Notes: a model not told the origin generated them from the sequence alone. Shown: positions 1 through 15,690, counted from the stretch's first letter. The stretch is 64,000 nucleotides of DNA from Staphylococcus aureus (GCF_001027105.1 NZ_CP011526.1:1178001-1242000); one strand, 5' to 3'. Numbers and translations: made by a program.

Positions 1-738
<738 letters not shown>

Positions 739-755
739 GTAAGGGGACGAAAATG

Positions 756-6298
<5,543 letters not shown>

Positions 6299-6318
6299 AT
6301 CAATCAAACTGTATCGGT

Positions 6319-6374
6319 GGGGCTGTAATTAACCATTTACTTAAAGAAGTTTATATTACAGCCTCATTATTTTA
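6319..6374 (+). terminator. Hairpin between carB and pyrF, possible internal attenuator
   Basis: GGGGCTGTAAT (6319-6329) pairs with ATTACAGCCTC (6355-6365), allowing one G-U, over a 25-nt loop. The 3' side runs into ATTATTTTA, a poor U-tract. It lies inside the operon, between carB and pyrF, where Bacillus has pyrK-pyrD. It may cause partial termination or act as an RNA-processing boundary rather than a true end. Confidence 0.5.
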
Positions 6375-6407
6375 ATGAATTTCTTAATATAAAGGGAGAC
6401 ATATATG

Positions 6408-7100
6408 ATGAAAGATTTACCAATTATTGCATTAGATTTTGAATCAAAAGAAAAAGTAAATCAATTTTTAGATTTATTTGATGAATCATTATTCGTAAAA
6501 GTAGGTATGGAACTTTTTTATCAAGAAGGTCCTCAATTAATTAATGAGATAAAAGAAAGAGGCCATGATGTATTTTTAGATTTAAAACTGCATGATATTC
6601 CTAATACAGTTGGTAAGGCGATGGAAGGACTAGCTAAATTGAATGTTGATCTGGTAAATGTTCATGCTGCTGGTGGCGTAAAAATGATGTCTGAGGCCAT
6701 TAAAGGATTAAGAAAACATAATCAAGATACAAAAATTATTGCAGTAACACAGCTTACGTCAACAACAGAAGACATGTTACGACACGAACAAAATATACAA
6801 ACATCGATTGAAGAGGCCGTTTTAAATTATGCCAAGTTAGCAAATGCAGCTGGTTTAGATGGCGTTGTTTGTTCACCTCTTGAAAGTCGTATGTTGACTG
6901 AAAAGTTAGGTACATCATTTTTAAAAGTAACACCAGGTATTAGACCTAAAGGTGCATCTCAAAATGACCAACACCGTATTACGACACCGGAAGAAGCAAG
7001 ACAGCTTGGTTCGACGCATATTGTAGTCGGTAGACCGATTACACAAAGTGACAATCCAGTCGAAAGTTATCATAAAATTAAAGAAAGTTGGTTAGTATAA
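6408..7100 (+). CDS. pyrF: Orotidine 5'-phosphate decarboxylase
   Basis: Decarboxylates OMP to UMP, the last step of de novo pyrimidine synthesis. The protein is a 230-residue TIM barrel. The signature [10 protein letters not shown] with the catalytic Asp-Lys-Asp cluster lies near residue 60, and the phosphate loop TPGIRPKG and VVGRPIT motif are near the C-terminus. There are tandem ATGs at 6405 and 6408 behind AGGGAG (6393-6398); the second gives the family start [11 protein letters not shown]. The final TAA shares a base with the pyrE ATG (TAATG), so termination and reinitiation are coupled. Confidence 0.98.
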   Translation: MKDLPIIALDFESKEKVNQFLDLFDESLFVKVGMELFYQEGPQLINEIKERGHDVFLDLKLHDIPNTVGKAMEGLAKLNVDLVNVHAAGGVKMMSEAIKGLRKHNQDTKIIAVTQLTSTTEDMLRHEQNIQTSIEEAVLNYAKLANAAGLDGVVCSPLESRMLTEKLGTSFLKVTPGIRPKGASQNDQHRITTPEEARQLGSTHIVVGRPITQSDNPVESYHKIKESWLV

Positions 7101-7711
7101 TGGCTAAAGAAATTGCAAAATCATTATTAGATATTGAAGCTGTAACATTATCACCAAATGATTTATATACATGGAGTTCAGGTATTAAATCACCGATTTA
7201 CTGTGATAACCGTGTTACGTTAGGTTATCCTTTAGTTCGAGGCGCAATCCGCGATGGTTTAATTAACTTAATTAAAGAACACTTTCCTGAAGTAGAAGTT
7301 ATTTCTGGTACTGCAACAGCTGGTATTCCACATGCAGCTTTTATTGCTGAAAAATTAAAATTACCAATGAATTATGTTCGTTCATCAAATAAGAGTCATG
7401 GTAAGCAAAATCAAATCGAAGGTGCTAAAAGTGAAGGTAAAAAAGTAGTTGTGATAGAAGATTTAATTTCGACAGGGGGATCTTCAGTCACAGCAGTTGA
7501 AGCCTTAAAACTAGCAGGTGCAGAAGTATTAGGTGTTGTAGCTATCTTTACTTACGGTTTGAAAAAAGCAGATGATACATTTAGCAATATTCAACTACCT
7601 TTTTACACTTTAAGTGATTACAATGAATTAATTGAAGTAGCTGAAAATGAAGGTAAAATTTCTAGTGAAGATATCCAAACATTAGTTGAATGGAGAGACA
7701 ACTTAGCATAA
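7100..7711 (+). CDS. pyrE: Orotate phosphoribosyltransferase
   Basis: Transfers the phosphoribosyl group of PRPP to orotate, making OMP for PyrF. At 203 residues it is a type I PRTase. The PRPP-binding motif [14 protein letters not shown] sits at about 113-126, and the flexible catalytic loop ([14 protein letters not shown]) near 95-108. An upstream in-frame TTG at 7088 exists, but the ATG at 7100, overlapping the pyrF stop by one base, is the natural start. It is the last recognised enzyme gene of the pyr operon; an uncharacterised small gene follows after 29 nt. Confidence 0.98.
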   Translation: MAKEIAKSLLDIEAVTLSPNDLYTWSSGIKSPIYCDNRVTLGYPLVRGAIRDGLINLIKEHFPEVEVISGTATAGIPHAAFIAEKLKLPMNYVRSSNKSHGKQNQIEGAKSEGKKVVVIEDLISTGGSSVTAVEALKLAGAEVLGVVAIFTYGLKKADDTFSNIQLPFYTLSDYNELIEVAENEGKISSEDIQTLVEWRDNLA

Positions 7712-7740
7712 TATAGACACTAGAAGGAGGAATTCAACAA

Positions 7741-7953
7741 ATGAATGACAAAACATCTAATGATTTATATGGGAAGATAAAACATTGTAACGAATTTATC
7801 AATCATTCAAATGATTCCAATCTATCTAGTAGTCACGATGTCGACGAAAGTTCAACGAAGCAAAAACATATAAAAAATAAAACAACTATAGATCATAATG
7901 ATGATTTATTTAAACATGTAAAGGATATATTACGTAAACAAGGACAAATTTAA
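7741..7953 (+). CDS. Small hydrophilic protein at the tail of the pyr operon
   Basis: A 70-residue protein I cannot assign. It is rich in Asn, Asp, Ser, His and Lys, with no membrane segment, signal peptide or Cys. The middle (about 20-50) looks disordered, and the last 15 residues (DLFKHVKDILRKQGQI) could form an amphipathic helix. It is likely real: a near-perfect AAGGAGG site precedes the ATG at good spacing, it sits 29 nt after pyrE on the same strand with no terminator between, and a strong hairpin follows 7 nt after its stop. Co-transcription with the pyr genes is inferred; a role in pyrimidine metabolism is not shown. Confidence 0.75.
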   Translation: MNDKTSNDLYGKIKHCNEFINHSNDSNLSSSHDVDESSTKQKHIKNKTTIDHNDDLFKHVKDILRKQGQI

Positions 7954-7959
7954 AAACAA

Positions 7960-8027
7960 AAAAGCTATAGTGTTTAATATCAGGGGCTGCTTAACCACAT
8001 CCGAATATTACAAACACTATAGCTTTT
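7960..8027. terminator. Bidirectional terminator, perfect 16-bp stem
   Basis: AAAAGCTATAGTGTTT (7960-7975) pairs perfectly with AAACACTATAGCTTTT (8012-8027), with an inner AATAT/ATATT extension. The loop is about 24 nt and contains GGGGCTGC. A/T tails on both sides would end both the pyr operon on the plus strand and the small peptide gene on the minus strand. Confidence 0.85.
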
Positions 8028-8044
8028 ATTATATAAAAAATTTA

Positions 8045-8128
8045 TTAGCGGATAATTAACTTTATTAAAATCCAACCAATTAAGAATACGAGTAATAGGA
8101 CTAATACTGGAATCACATAATGTAACAT
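8045..8128 (-). CDS. 27-residue hydrophobic membrane peptide
   Basis: A short minus-strand ORF that starts MLHYVIPVLVLLLVF and ends KLIIR: one continuous transmembrane stretch (about residues 5-23, with a central Gly-Trp) followed by a short cationic tail. Support for its being translated: AAAGGAGG seven bases upstream of the ATG, a sigma-A-like promoter immediately upstream (8155-8182), and a terminator just past its stop. Lone 25-30-residue membrane peptides in Gram-positives include type I toxins, small regulators of membrane complexes and phenol-soluble modulins. The sequence does not decide between these, and I do not recognise it as a characterised one. A 64-codon frame on the same strand in another phase covers it but has no ribosome site. 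Confidence 0.7.
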   Translation of the reverse strand: MLHYVIPVLVLLLVFLIGWILIKLIIR

Positions 8129-8154
8129 AACGTCCCTCCTTTAACTTAATTTTA

Positions 8155-8182
8155 ATTGTAATCAAATTTGACAATAAGTCAA
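8155..8182 (-). promoter_or_regulatory. Sigma-A-type promoter of the 27-residue peptide gene
   Basis: On the minus strand, TTGACT (8177-8182) and TACAAT (8155-8160) are separated by 16 bp, with TG two bases before the -10 (extended -10). The predicted mRNA leader is only about 20 nt. The -35 is embedded in the palindrome TTTGAC-AATAA-GTCAAA (8167-8183). Further upstream are ATGATA-AG-TATCAT (8196-8209) and a second GTATCAT (8222-8228), candidate operator sites for an unknown regulator. Confidence 0.6.
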
Positions 8183-8389
8183 AACATTAATACCTATGAT
8201 AAGTATCATTTATTAACATATGTATCATATTTTTAATCTTGCGTAATTTTTATCGTTAACTATGTGATTTAATCAACAGGCCAATAAGACGTTTGTCATT
8301 CGTGCACATAACGGTACGACGCGCTTTTGTCATTTTAATTATGTTAAGATAATAGTAGTTATAGAAGTTCAATCTATAGGAGGCATAGC

Positions 8390-8791
8390 ATGGATATTCC
8401 AAAAATCACGACATTTTTAATGTTTAATAACCAAGCTGAAGAAGCTGTTAAACTATACACAAGCTTATTTGAAGATAGTGAGATTATAACAATGGCTAAG
8501 TATGGTGAAAATGGACCTGGTGATCCCGGGACTGTACAACACTCAATATTTACATTAAATGGACAAGTATTCATGGCGATTGATGCTAATAGTGGCACAG
8601 AATTACCAATGAATCCTGCGATTTCATTATTTGTTACAGTAAAAGATACTATTGAAATGGAACGACTATTTAATGGATTAAAAGATGAAGGTGCCATTTT
8701 AATGCCAAAAACGAATATGCCACCATACAGAGAGTTTGCTTGGGTTCAAGATAAGTTTGGAGTAAGTTTTCAATTAGCATTACCTGAGTAA
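8390..8791 (+). CDS. VOC-superfamily (PhnB/glyoxalase-like) protein
   Basis: A 133-residue protein of the vicinal-oxygen-chelate fold, PhnB-like subgroup: MDIPKITTFLMFNNQAEEAV start, GDPGTVQHSIFTLNGQ in the middle, and the closing WVQDKFGVSFQLAL strand typical of this family. Members are metal-dependent or metal-free small-molecule binders, and the substrate cannot be inferred here. ATAGGAGG precedes the ATG with good spacing. It is monocistronic, between the peptide gene on the opposite strand and the convergent rqcH; the hairpin at 8987-9040 lies between the two stops. The family call is secure, the function unknown. Confidence 0.9.
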   Translation: MDIPKITTFLMFNNQAEEAVKLYTSLFEDSEIITMAKYGENGPGDPGTVQHSIFTLNGQVFMAIDANSGTELPMNPAISLFVTVKDTIEMERLFNGLKDEGAILMPKTNMPPYREFAWVQDKFGVSFQLALPE

Positions 8792-8986
8792 AAGGATTCG
8801 CACAGCGTTGAATGATAAAGAAACACTTTTTCTTATGCATGCGTTTTACCTATGTATTTCTATTTTAAGTACACATTAGCATTTTAGTTTCACTCATTTT
8901 TAAAATCACAAAGATAATTTGTAACTTAAATGATGATACGTTATTTAAAAACACGATACTTCGTTTCAATGAACGCATTAAATAAT

Positions 8987-9040
8987 AAATAAACACCTCA
9001 CCATAAGAAAGGACTACTTTCTTTTGTGAGGTGTTTATTT
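8987..9040. terminator. Terminator between convergent VOC gene and rqcH
   Basis: AAATAAACACCTCAC (8987-9001) is exactly complementary to GTGAGGTGTTTATTT (9026-9040), a 15-bp stem over a 24-nt loop. It begins 14 nt past the rqcH stop and, given its A/T flanks, may also stop transcription from the VOC gene. Confidence 0.85.
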
Positions 9041-9053
9041 GTCGACAACTTGA

Positions 9054-10751
9054 TTATGATTGTTTCATTTTTTGAATAAGTTCATAATCAGGTGTAGCAT
9101 ACAAAGTTTTTTGATTGTCATATGTTACAAACCCAGGCTTTGCACCTGATGGTTTATGCACATTTTTAATTAATGTATAATCAACAGGTATTTGTCCAGA
9201 ATTACCAGCTTTTGAAAAGTATCCTGCTAACATAGCCGCTTCCTTGATTGTCGTATCACTTGGTGCATCATTAAATATAACGACATGTGAACCAGGAATA
9301 TCTTTTGTGTGTAACCATGTGTGAGTTTTTTTAGCTTTTTTATTTGTTAAATAATCATTTTGCTTGTTATTCTTACCAACATATATATCGTCGCCATCAG
9401 TTGATACATAATGTTGTAATTGAATCTGCGCTTTCTTTTTCTTAGTTTGATTTTTACGCTGTTTCATAAAGCCTTGTTCTGCTAATTCATCTCTAATTTC
9501 ATCAATGTCATGGACAGAAATATGATGTAATTGTTGTTCGATTGTTGAAAAATAATCTATATTGTCTTTCGTCAATTGAATTTGATGTTGTAATTCACGT
9601 TCTCTCGTTTTCATACGATTATATTGTTTATAATAATATTGAGCATTTGCTGATGGGGATTTTGTAGGATTTAAAGGAATGACAACTTCTTCATTCGTAT
9701 AATAATTCAATGCCGTCACTTCTTTATCGCCTTGCTTAATTCGATATATATTAGCAGTGATCAATTCACCATATAACTGTTCAGTATCTTTATTTTTAGA
9801 CTGCTCATATTCTTCAATCAACTTCGCTAATTTATTTTGATATTTGTGCAACTGCTGTTGAACAAATCGAACTAAATCATTCGCACGTTGTTTAACGCGT
9901 TCACGTTCGCCACGCGCATCATAAAAACGATCAAGCAAATCATTTAATGAATCGTATGTAACTGTATCATCATTAAATTGATTTAACTTTATAAAATAGA
10001 AATCCTCTTTACCTGTTTCATGATTTTTATGAAAAATAGGAGTAGGTGGTAACTTGGTTTCTGCCATTACTTCGTCAAATGCTTCTGGTAATGTTGATGA
10101 AGTCATAAATTGACGACGACTAACGATTTCATTCGTAATTAAAGGGCTAAATCCTTCAAACTGATTCAATAATTGTTTAGCAATATTACCTGCGTTAAAA
10201 TCGATATATTTCAACACCTCTGCACCTGTAATATCATACGGATTTATTTTGTGCTGAGTAGGTGGTGCTTCATAATTAAATCCTGGCATTACTGTACGAT
10301 AGTGATTCGTATTTGGTGTTAAGTGTTTAAATCCTTCAATTATTTTGCGATTTTCATCTACTAAAATTAAGTTACTATGTTTACCCATAATCTCAAGGAT
10401 GACAGTGCGGTAAATAGTATCGCCAATTTCATCTTTACTCTTTATATCGATTTCAATGCGACGATCATTACCAATTTGCTTAATCGATTCGATAATACCA
10501 CCTTCTAAGTGTTTTCTAAAAACACGCGCAAACATGGGTGGATTAAATGGATTATCATATTTTTTAGTAGTCAATTGTAATCTTGAAAAGTTTGGATGGA
10601 TTGACAATAACAATTGATGGTTTTGTCTATTTTGACGTACAACCATTAGTATCGTGTCATTATCAGGTTGATTGATTTTGTGAACGCGTCCTGTTGTTAA
10701 AAATTGTAGAGACTCAACCATTTTCTTTGTAAATAAGCCATCATAAGCCAT
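9054..10751 (-). CDS. rqcH: RqcH, NEMF/Rqc2-type ribosome quality-control factor (annotated as FbpA-like)
   Basis: Binds the obstructed 50S subunit with its stalled peptidyl-tRNA and recruits tRNA-Ala to add C-terminal alanine tails that mark nascent chains for degradation (established for B. subtilis RqcH). The 565 residues contain the NFACT-N domain with the conserved Asp-Arg pair in IGNDRR (D96, R97), a long helical/coiled-coil middle (about 280-400), and the NFACT-R domain near the C-terminus (about 455-530, HTWLHTKDIPGSHVVI). Older annotations call this family fibronectin-binding protein A, but there is no signal peptide or wall anchor here. Transcribed divergently from gmk, with a GAAGGTGG ribosome site. 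Confidence 0.93.
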   Translation of the reverse strand: MAYDGLFTKKMVESLQFLTTGRVHKINQPDNDTILMVVRQNRQNHQLLLSIHPNFSRLQLTTKKYDNPFNPPMFARVFRKHLEGGIIESIKQIGNDRRIEIDIKSKDEIGDTIYRTVILEIMGKHSNLILVDENRKIIEGFKHLTPNTNHYRTVMPGFNYEAPPTQHKINPYDITGAEVLKYIDFNAGNIAKQLLNQFEGFSPLITNEIVSRRQFMTSSTLPEAFDEVMAETKLPPTPIFHKNHETGKEDFYFIKLNQFNDDTVTYDSLNDLLDRFYDARGERERVKQRANDLVRFVQQQLHKYQNKLAKLIEEYEQSKNKDTEQLYGELITANIYRIKQGDKEVTALNYYTNEEVVIPLNPTKSPSANAQYYYKQYNRMKTRERELQHQIQLTKDNIDYFSTIEQQLHHISVHDIDEIRDELAEQGFMKQRKNQTKKKKAQIQLQHYVSTDGDDIYVGKNNKQNDYLTNKKAKKTHTWLHTKDIPGSHVVIFNDAPSDTTIKEAAMLAGYFSKAGNSGQIPVDYTLIKNVHKPSGAKPGFVTYDNQKTLYATPDYELIQKMKQS

Positions 10752-11022
10752 AATTTATCTTCCACCTTCTTCATATCATTCGTTTCATTTTAACATGATT
10801 GTAACTTTTCAGTATAGTTATTGAACCATACATTATGCCATACATTTTACATTATCTAAAAGTTTGCAATTCAATTTATTTAATTAAAATTAATCGTGCA
10901 ATATAACGATATTGTTAGACTTAATAGAAATTATGGCATGCAATTTCAAATATGCTATACAATATAAAGAACAATGTGATATCATATTTAAATAATAGAA
11001 GATTAGCTTAGAGAGGTCGTAA

Positions 11023-11648
<626 letters not shown>

Positions 11649-11649
<1 letters not shown>

Positions 11650-11867
11650 TGTTAAATCCACCTTTAAACCAATTAACGTCACAAATTAAATCAAAGTATT
11701 TAATTGCAACAACTGCAGCGAAAAGAGCGCGTGAAATTGATGAACAACCTGAAACTGAATTATTAAGTGAATATCATTCATTTAAACCAGTTGGTAGAGC
11801 GTTAGAAGAAATTGCTGACGGTAAAATTCGCCCTGTTATTTCAAGTGATTATTATGGTAAAGAATAG
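11649..11867 (+). CDS. rpoZ: RNA polymerase omega subunit
   Basis: Small RNA polymerase subunit that helps assemble and stabilise beta-prime. At 72 residues it is the normal Gram-positive length, with the conserved helix LTSQIKSKYLIATTAAKRAREI and the KPVGRALEEIADGKI segment. The start is fixed by the TAATG overlap with gmk. A terminator follows at 11931. No anomaly. Confidence 0.96.
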
Positions 11868-11930
11868 TTTCGACCATTAAAAATATGTGAAGCTAGACGT
11901 ACATCAAATACGTCAAGGCATATCCAAATC

Positions 11931-11958
11931 AAACGCACCTATGTAGGTGTGTTTTTTT
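11931..11958 (+). terminator. Terminator of gmk-rpoZ
   Basis: AAACGCACCTA pairs with TAGGTGTGTTT (one G-U) around a 2-nt loop, followed directly by a 7-T run. A classic intrinsic terminator. Confidence 0.92.
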
Positions 11959-12082
11959 AGTTTATCCAATGATTGATGTTATAATAATACTAAATTTGTA
12001 TCTATAAAAAAGTAATGAGCATTTGTGCGCATATGATGATGTAAAGCGTAAATGTCATAGTGATATTTAAGGGAGATTGAAT

Positions 12083-13282
12083 ATGAAGAAAATATTATTA
12101 GCCGTTACAGGTGGCATTGCGGCATATAAAGCAATTGATTTGACAAGTAAGTTAACACAATCTGGGTATGAAGTTCGCGTTATGTTAACGAATCACGCAC
12201 AAAAATTTGTGACACCATTAGCATTTCAAGCAATAAGTCGAAATGCTGTTTATACAGATACTTTTATAGAAGAAAATCCTTCAGAAATACAGCATATTGC
12301 ATTAGGTGATTGGGCAGATGCAATCATTGTTGCACCTGCAACGGCAAATACAATTGCAAAATTGAGTGTAGGTATTGCTGATGATTTGGTGACATCAACG
12401 TTGCTAGCAACAGAGACACCGAAATTTATTGCGCCTGCTATGAATGTGCATATGTATGAAAATAAACGTACGCAGCAAAATATTAATATTTTAAAAGAAG
12501 ATGGGTATCATTTTATCGAACCAGGAAGCGGATTTCTAGCATGTGGTTATGTTGCTAAAGGACGTATGGAAGAACCGCTTCAAATCGTTTCTGTAATTGA
12601 TGCTCATTTTCAAAATAGTAATCGTTTAGCTAATAGTTCATTTCAAGATAAACGCGCATTGGTTACAGCAGGACCAACTATTGAAGTTATCGATCCAGTC
12701 AGATTTGTATCCAATCGTTCTTCTGGAAAAATGGGCTATGCAATAGCTGAAGCATTGCGAAATCGAGGAGCTATCGTGACGTTAGTTGCTGGTCCTACAA
12801 CACTAGAGGATCCAAAAGATATTGAAGTTATTCATGTTCAAAGTGCTGAAGAAATGTTTGAACAAGTGACAAGCCGATTTGACGAACAAGATATTGTTGT
12901 AAAAGCAGCAGCCGTATCTGACTATACACCGGTTGATGTATTAGAACATAAGATGAAAAAGCAGGATGGTGATTTGTCAGTATCTTTTAAACGTACTAAA
13001 GACATTCTTAAATATTTAGGTGAACATAAAACATCACAGTATTTAATAGGCTTTGCAGCAGAGACTGAAGATATTGAAAATTATGCACAACAAAAATTAC
13101 GCAAGAAAAATGCAGATGTGATTATTTCAAATAATGTTGGGGATATGTCTATCGGATTTAGTTCTGATGATAATGAATTGACAATGCATTTTAAAAATAA
13201 TGAAAAAGTAAATATCAAGAAAGGAAAAAAAGTAGTATTAGCTGCACAAATTTTAGATGAACTAGAAACTAGGTGGCAATAA
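12083..13282 (+). CDS. coaBC: Bifunctional phosphopantothenoylcysteine decarboxylase / synthetase
   Basis: Makes 4'-phosphopantetheine in coenzyme A synthesis: CoaB ligates cysteine to phosphopantothenate with CTP and CoaC decarboxylates the product using FMN. The N-terminal flavoprotein domain (1 to about 180) carries the active-site Cys154 in SGFLACGYVAKGRM and the PAMNVHMYEN motif. The C-terminal CoaB domain (about 190-399) starts at ALVTAGPTIEVIDPVRF. I use the ATG at 12083 behind AAGGGAG rather than an in-frame TTG at 12077. The stop overlaps the priA ATG (TAATG). Confidence 0.97.
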   Translation: MKKILLAVTGGIAAYKAIDLTSKLTQSGYEVRVMLTNHAQKFVTPLAFQAISRNAVYTDTFIEENPSEIQHIALGDWADAIIVAPATANTIAKLSVGIADDLVTSTLLATETPKFIAPAMNVHMYENKRTQQNINILKEDGYHFIEPGSGFLACGYVAKGRMEEPLQIVSVIDAHFQNSNRLANSSFQDKRALVTAGPTIEVIDPVRFVSNRSSGKMGYAIAEALRNRGAIVTLVAGPTTLEDPKDIEVIHVQSAEEMFEQVTSRFDEQDIVVKAAAVSDYTPVDVLEHKMKKQDGDLSVSFKRTKDILKYLGEHKTSQYLIGFAAETEDIENYAQQKLRKKNADVIISNNVGDMSIGFSSDDNELTMHFKNNEKVNIKKGKKVVLAAQILDELETRWQ

Positions 13283-15690
13283 TGATAGCGAAAGTCATAG
13301 TCGATGTCGCGTCGAAGAGCGTTGACTATAAATTTGATTATATAATTCCCGAACAACTCGAATCTGTCATCCAACCTGGTGTGCGTGTAATTGTACCTTT
13401 TGGACCAAGAACGATTCAAGGTTATGTAATGGAAGTAACAGCAGAACCTGATGCACAACTTGACGTTTCGAAGTTAAAAAAAATCATAGAAGTGAAAGAT
13501 ATACAACCAGAATTAACATCAGAATTAATAGCTTTAAGTGAGTGGATGGGTTCAACTCATGTCATTAAACGTATTTCTATGCTAGAAGTGATGCTTCCGA
13601 GTGCTATTAAAGCGAAGTATAAAAAAGCATTTAAGATGAAAGATGACATAGAGCTACCTTCAGCTTTATTACAAAAATTTGATAAGCATGGTTACTATTA
13701 TTATAAAGATGCGCAAAAAAATAATGATATTCAATTGCTTATGAAGTTGTTAAAAGATGATATCGTTGAAGAAAAAACGATTCTCACACAAAATATAACT
13801 AAAAAAACCAAGCGTGCTGTTCGTGTCATTGAAGGGTATCATCCTGATGAAGTATTAGCTAAGTTGGAGAAAGTTATTAAACAATACGATTTGTATGCTT
13901 ACTTGTCTGAAGAACAACATAAAACAATATTTTTAACTGATATTGAGGATATGGGCTTTTCAAAATCCAGTTTAGATGGACTTATCAAAAAAGGTTATGT
14001 TGAAAAATATGACGCGGTTGTTGAAAGAGACCCATTTAAAGATCGTGTTTTCGAACAAGAATCAAAACAGCAATTAACAGAAGACCAATATAAAGCATAT
14101 GAAGCGATTAAAGCTAAAATTGTAAGCCAAGAGCAAGAAACATTTTTACTTCATGGTGTGACGGGATCAGGTAAAACAGAAGTATATTTACAAACGATAG
14201 AAGATGTTTTAAGCCAAGGAAAACAGGCGATGATGTTAGTTCCTGAAATCGCTCTAACACCGCAAATGGTTTTACGCTTCAAACGTCGATTTGGTGATGA
14301 CGTTGCTGTATTACATTCTGGCTTATCTAATGGGGAACGTTATGATGAATGGCAAAAAATTAGGGATGGTCGTGCGAGAGTAAGTGTTGGTGCAAGGTCA
14401 AGTGTGTTCGCACCTTTCAAAAATTTAGGGTTAATCATCATTGATGAAGAACATGAATCTACATATAAACAAGAAGATTATCCGAGATATCACGCTAGAG
14501 AAATTGCCCAATGGCGAAGTGAATATCATCACTGTCCAGTCATTTTAGGAAGTGCAACACCATGTCTTGAAAGTTATGCACGAGCTGAAAAAGGCGTTTA
14601 TCATTTGCTATCATTACCAAACAGAGTGAACCAACAAGCTTTACCTGAAATTGATATAGTAGACATGCGTGAAGAATTGAGTGAAGGTAATCGGTCAATG
14701 TTTTCAAAAGATTTACGTGAAGCCATACAATTAAGATTAGATCGACAGGAACAAGTTGTTTTATTTTTAAATCGACGTGGTTATGCATCGTTTATGTTAT
14801 GTCGGGATTGTGGATATGTACCGCAATGTCCAAACTGTGATATTTCATTAACGTATCATAAAACGACAGACTTATTAAAATGTCACTATTGTGGTTACCA
14901 AGAGACGCCACCGAATCAATGTCCAAATTGTGAGAGTGAACACATTCGACAAGTAGGTACTGGTACTCAGAAAGTTGAAGAACTATTGCAACAAGAATTT
15001 GAAGATGCGCGCATAATTAGGATGGATGTAGATACAACCTCAAAGAAAGGTGCACATGAAAAGTTATTGACTGAATTCGAAAAAGGTAACGGTGACATTT
15101 TACTAGGTACTCAGATGATTGCGAAAGGATTAGATTATCCAAATATTACTTTAGTTGGTGTGCTGAATGCAGATACAATGTTAAATTTACCTGATTTTCG
15201 GGCGAGCGAACGTACTTATCAACTATTAACGCAAGTGGCTGGTAGAGCTGGTCGTCATGAAAAGGCAGGTCAAGTCATCATTCAAACGTATAATCCAGAT
15301 CATTATTCAATATTGGATGTTCAAAAAAATGATTATTTAACATTTTATCGTCAGGAAATGGAATATCGTAAATTAGGAAAGTATCCACCGTATTATTATT
15401 TGATTAATTTCACAATCTCACATAAAGAAATGAAGAAGGTTATGGTAGCATCGCAGCATGTTCATAAAATTTTATTACAGCATTTAACAGAAAAAGCGCT
15501 TGTACTAGGTCCATCTCCGGCAGCACTTGCGAGAATCAACAATGAATTTAGATTCCAAATTTTAGTGAAATATAAAAGTGAACCTGGATTATTACAAGCC
15601 ATTCAGTTTTTAGATGACTATTACCATGAAAAATTTATAAAAGAAAAATTAGCATTGAAGATTGATATTGATCCACAGATGATGATGTAA
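13282..15690 (+). CDS. priA: Primosomal replication-restart helicase PriA
   Basis: A 3'-to-5' helicase that recognises forked DNA and reloads the replisome after fork collapse. At 802 residues it shows the N-terminal DNA-binding domain, Walker A GVTGSGKT (about 292-299), DEEH box (about 388-391), and a zinc-binding module with eight Cys in C-x2-C pairs (about 507-556) inserted between the helicase lobes. Motif VI GRAGR is present. The ATG at 13282 overlaps the coaBC stop; a GTG at 13273 is in frame but less well placed. A hairpin 75 nt downstream closes the unit. Confidence 0.97.
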   Translation: MIAKVIVDVASKSVDYKFDYIIPEQLESVIQPGVRVIVPFGPRTIQGYVMEVTAEPDAQLDVSKLKKIIEVKDIQPELTSELIALSEWMGSTHVIKRISMLEVMLPSAIKAKYKKAFKMKDDIELPSALLQKFDKHGYYYYKDAQKNNDIQLLMKLLKDDIVEEKTILTQNITKKTKRAVRVIEGYHPDEVLAKLEKVIKQYDLYAYLSEEQHKTIFLTDIEDMGFSKSSLDGLIKKGYVEKYDAVVERDPFKDRVFEQESKQQLTEDQYKAYEAIKAKIVSQEQETFLLHGVTGSGKTEVYLQTIEDVLSQGKQAMMLVPEIALTPQMVLRFKRRFGDDVAVLHSGLSNGERYDEWQKIRDGRARVSVGARSSVFAPFKNLGLIIIDEEHESTYKQEDYPRYHAREIAQWRSEYHHCPVILGSATPCLESYARAEKGVYHLLSLPNRVNQQALPEIDIVDMREELSEGNRSMFSKDLREAIQLRLDRQEQVVLFLNRRGYASFMLCRDCGYVPQCPNCDISLTYHKTTDLLKCHYCGYQETPPNQCPNCESEHIRQVGTGTQKVEELLQQEFEDARIIRMDVDTTSKKGAHEKLLTEFEKGNGDILLGTQMIAKGLDYPNITLVGVLNADTMLNLPDFRASERTYQLLTQVAGRAGRHEKAGQVIIQTYNPDHYSILDVQKNDYLTFYRQEMEYRKLGKYPPYYYLINFTISHKEMKKVMVASQHVHKILLQHLTEKALVLGPSPAALARINNEFRFQILVKYKSEPGLLQAIQFLDDYYHEKFIKEKLALKIDIDPQMMM

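Noticed and set aside
7980-8174. 64-codon minus-strand ORF covering the small peptide gene
   Set aside because: No ribosome binding site and no protein-like pattern. The 27-residue frame in another phase has the Shine-Dalgarno, promoter and membrane-helix signature.
8374-8697. 107-codon ORF antisense to the VOC gene
   Set aside because: Shadow of the real gene: composition follows the complement of its codons, and there is no ribosome site.
9054-10751. Fibronectin-binding adhesin
   Set aside because: The FbpA-like name is historical. There is no signal peptide, repeats or LPXTG, and the NFACT domains with the Asp-Arg pair identify RqcH.
13081-13458. 125-codon minus-strand ORF across the coaBC/priA junction
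   Set aside because: Entirely within two certain genes on the other strand, with no ribosome site.
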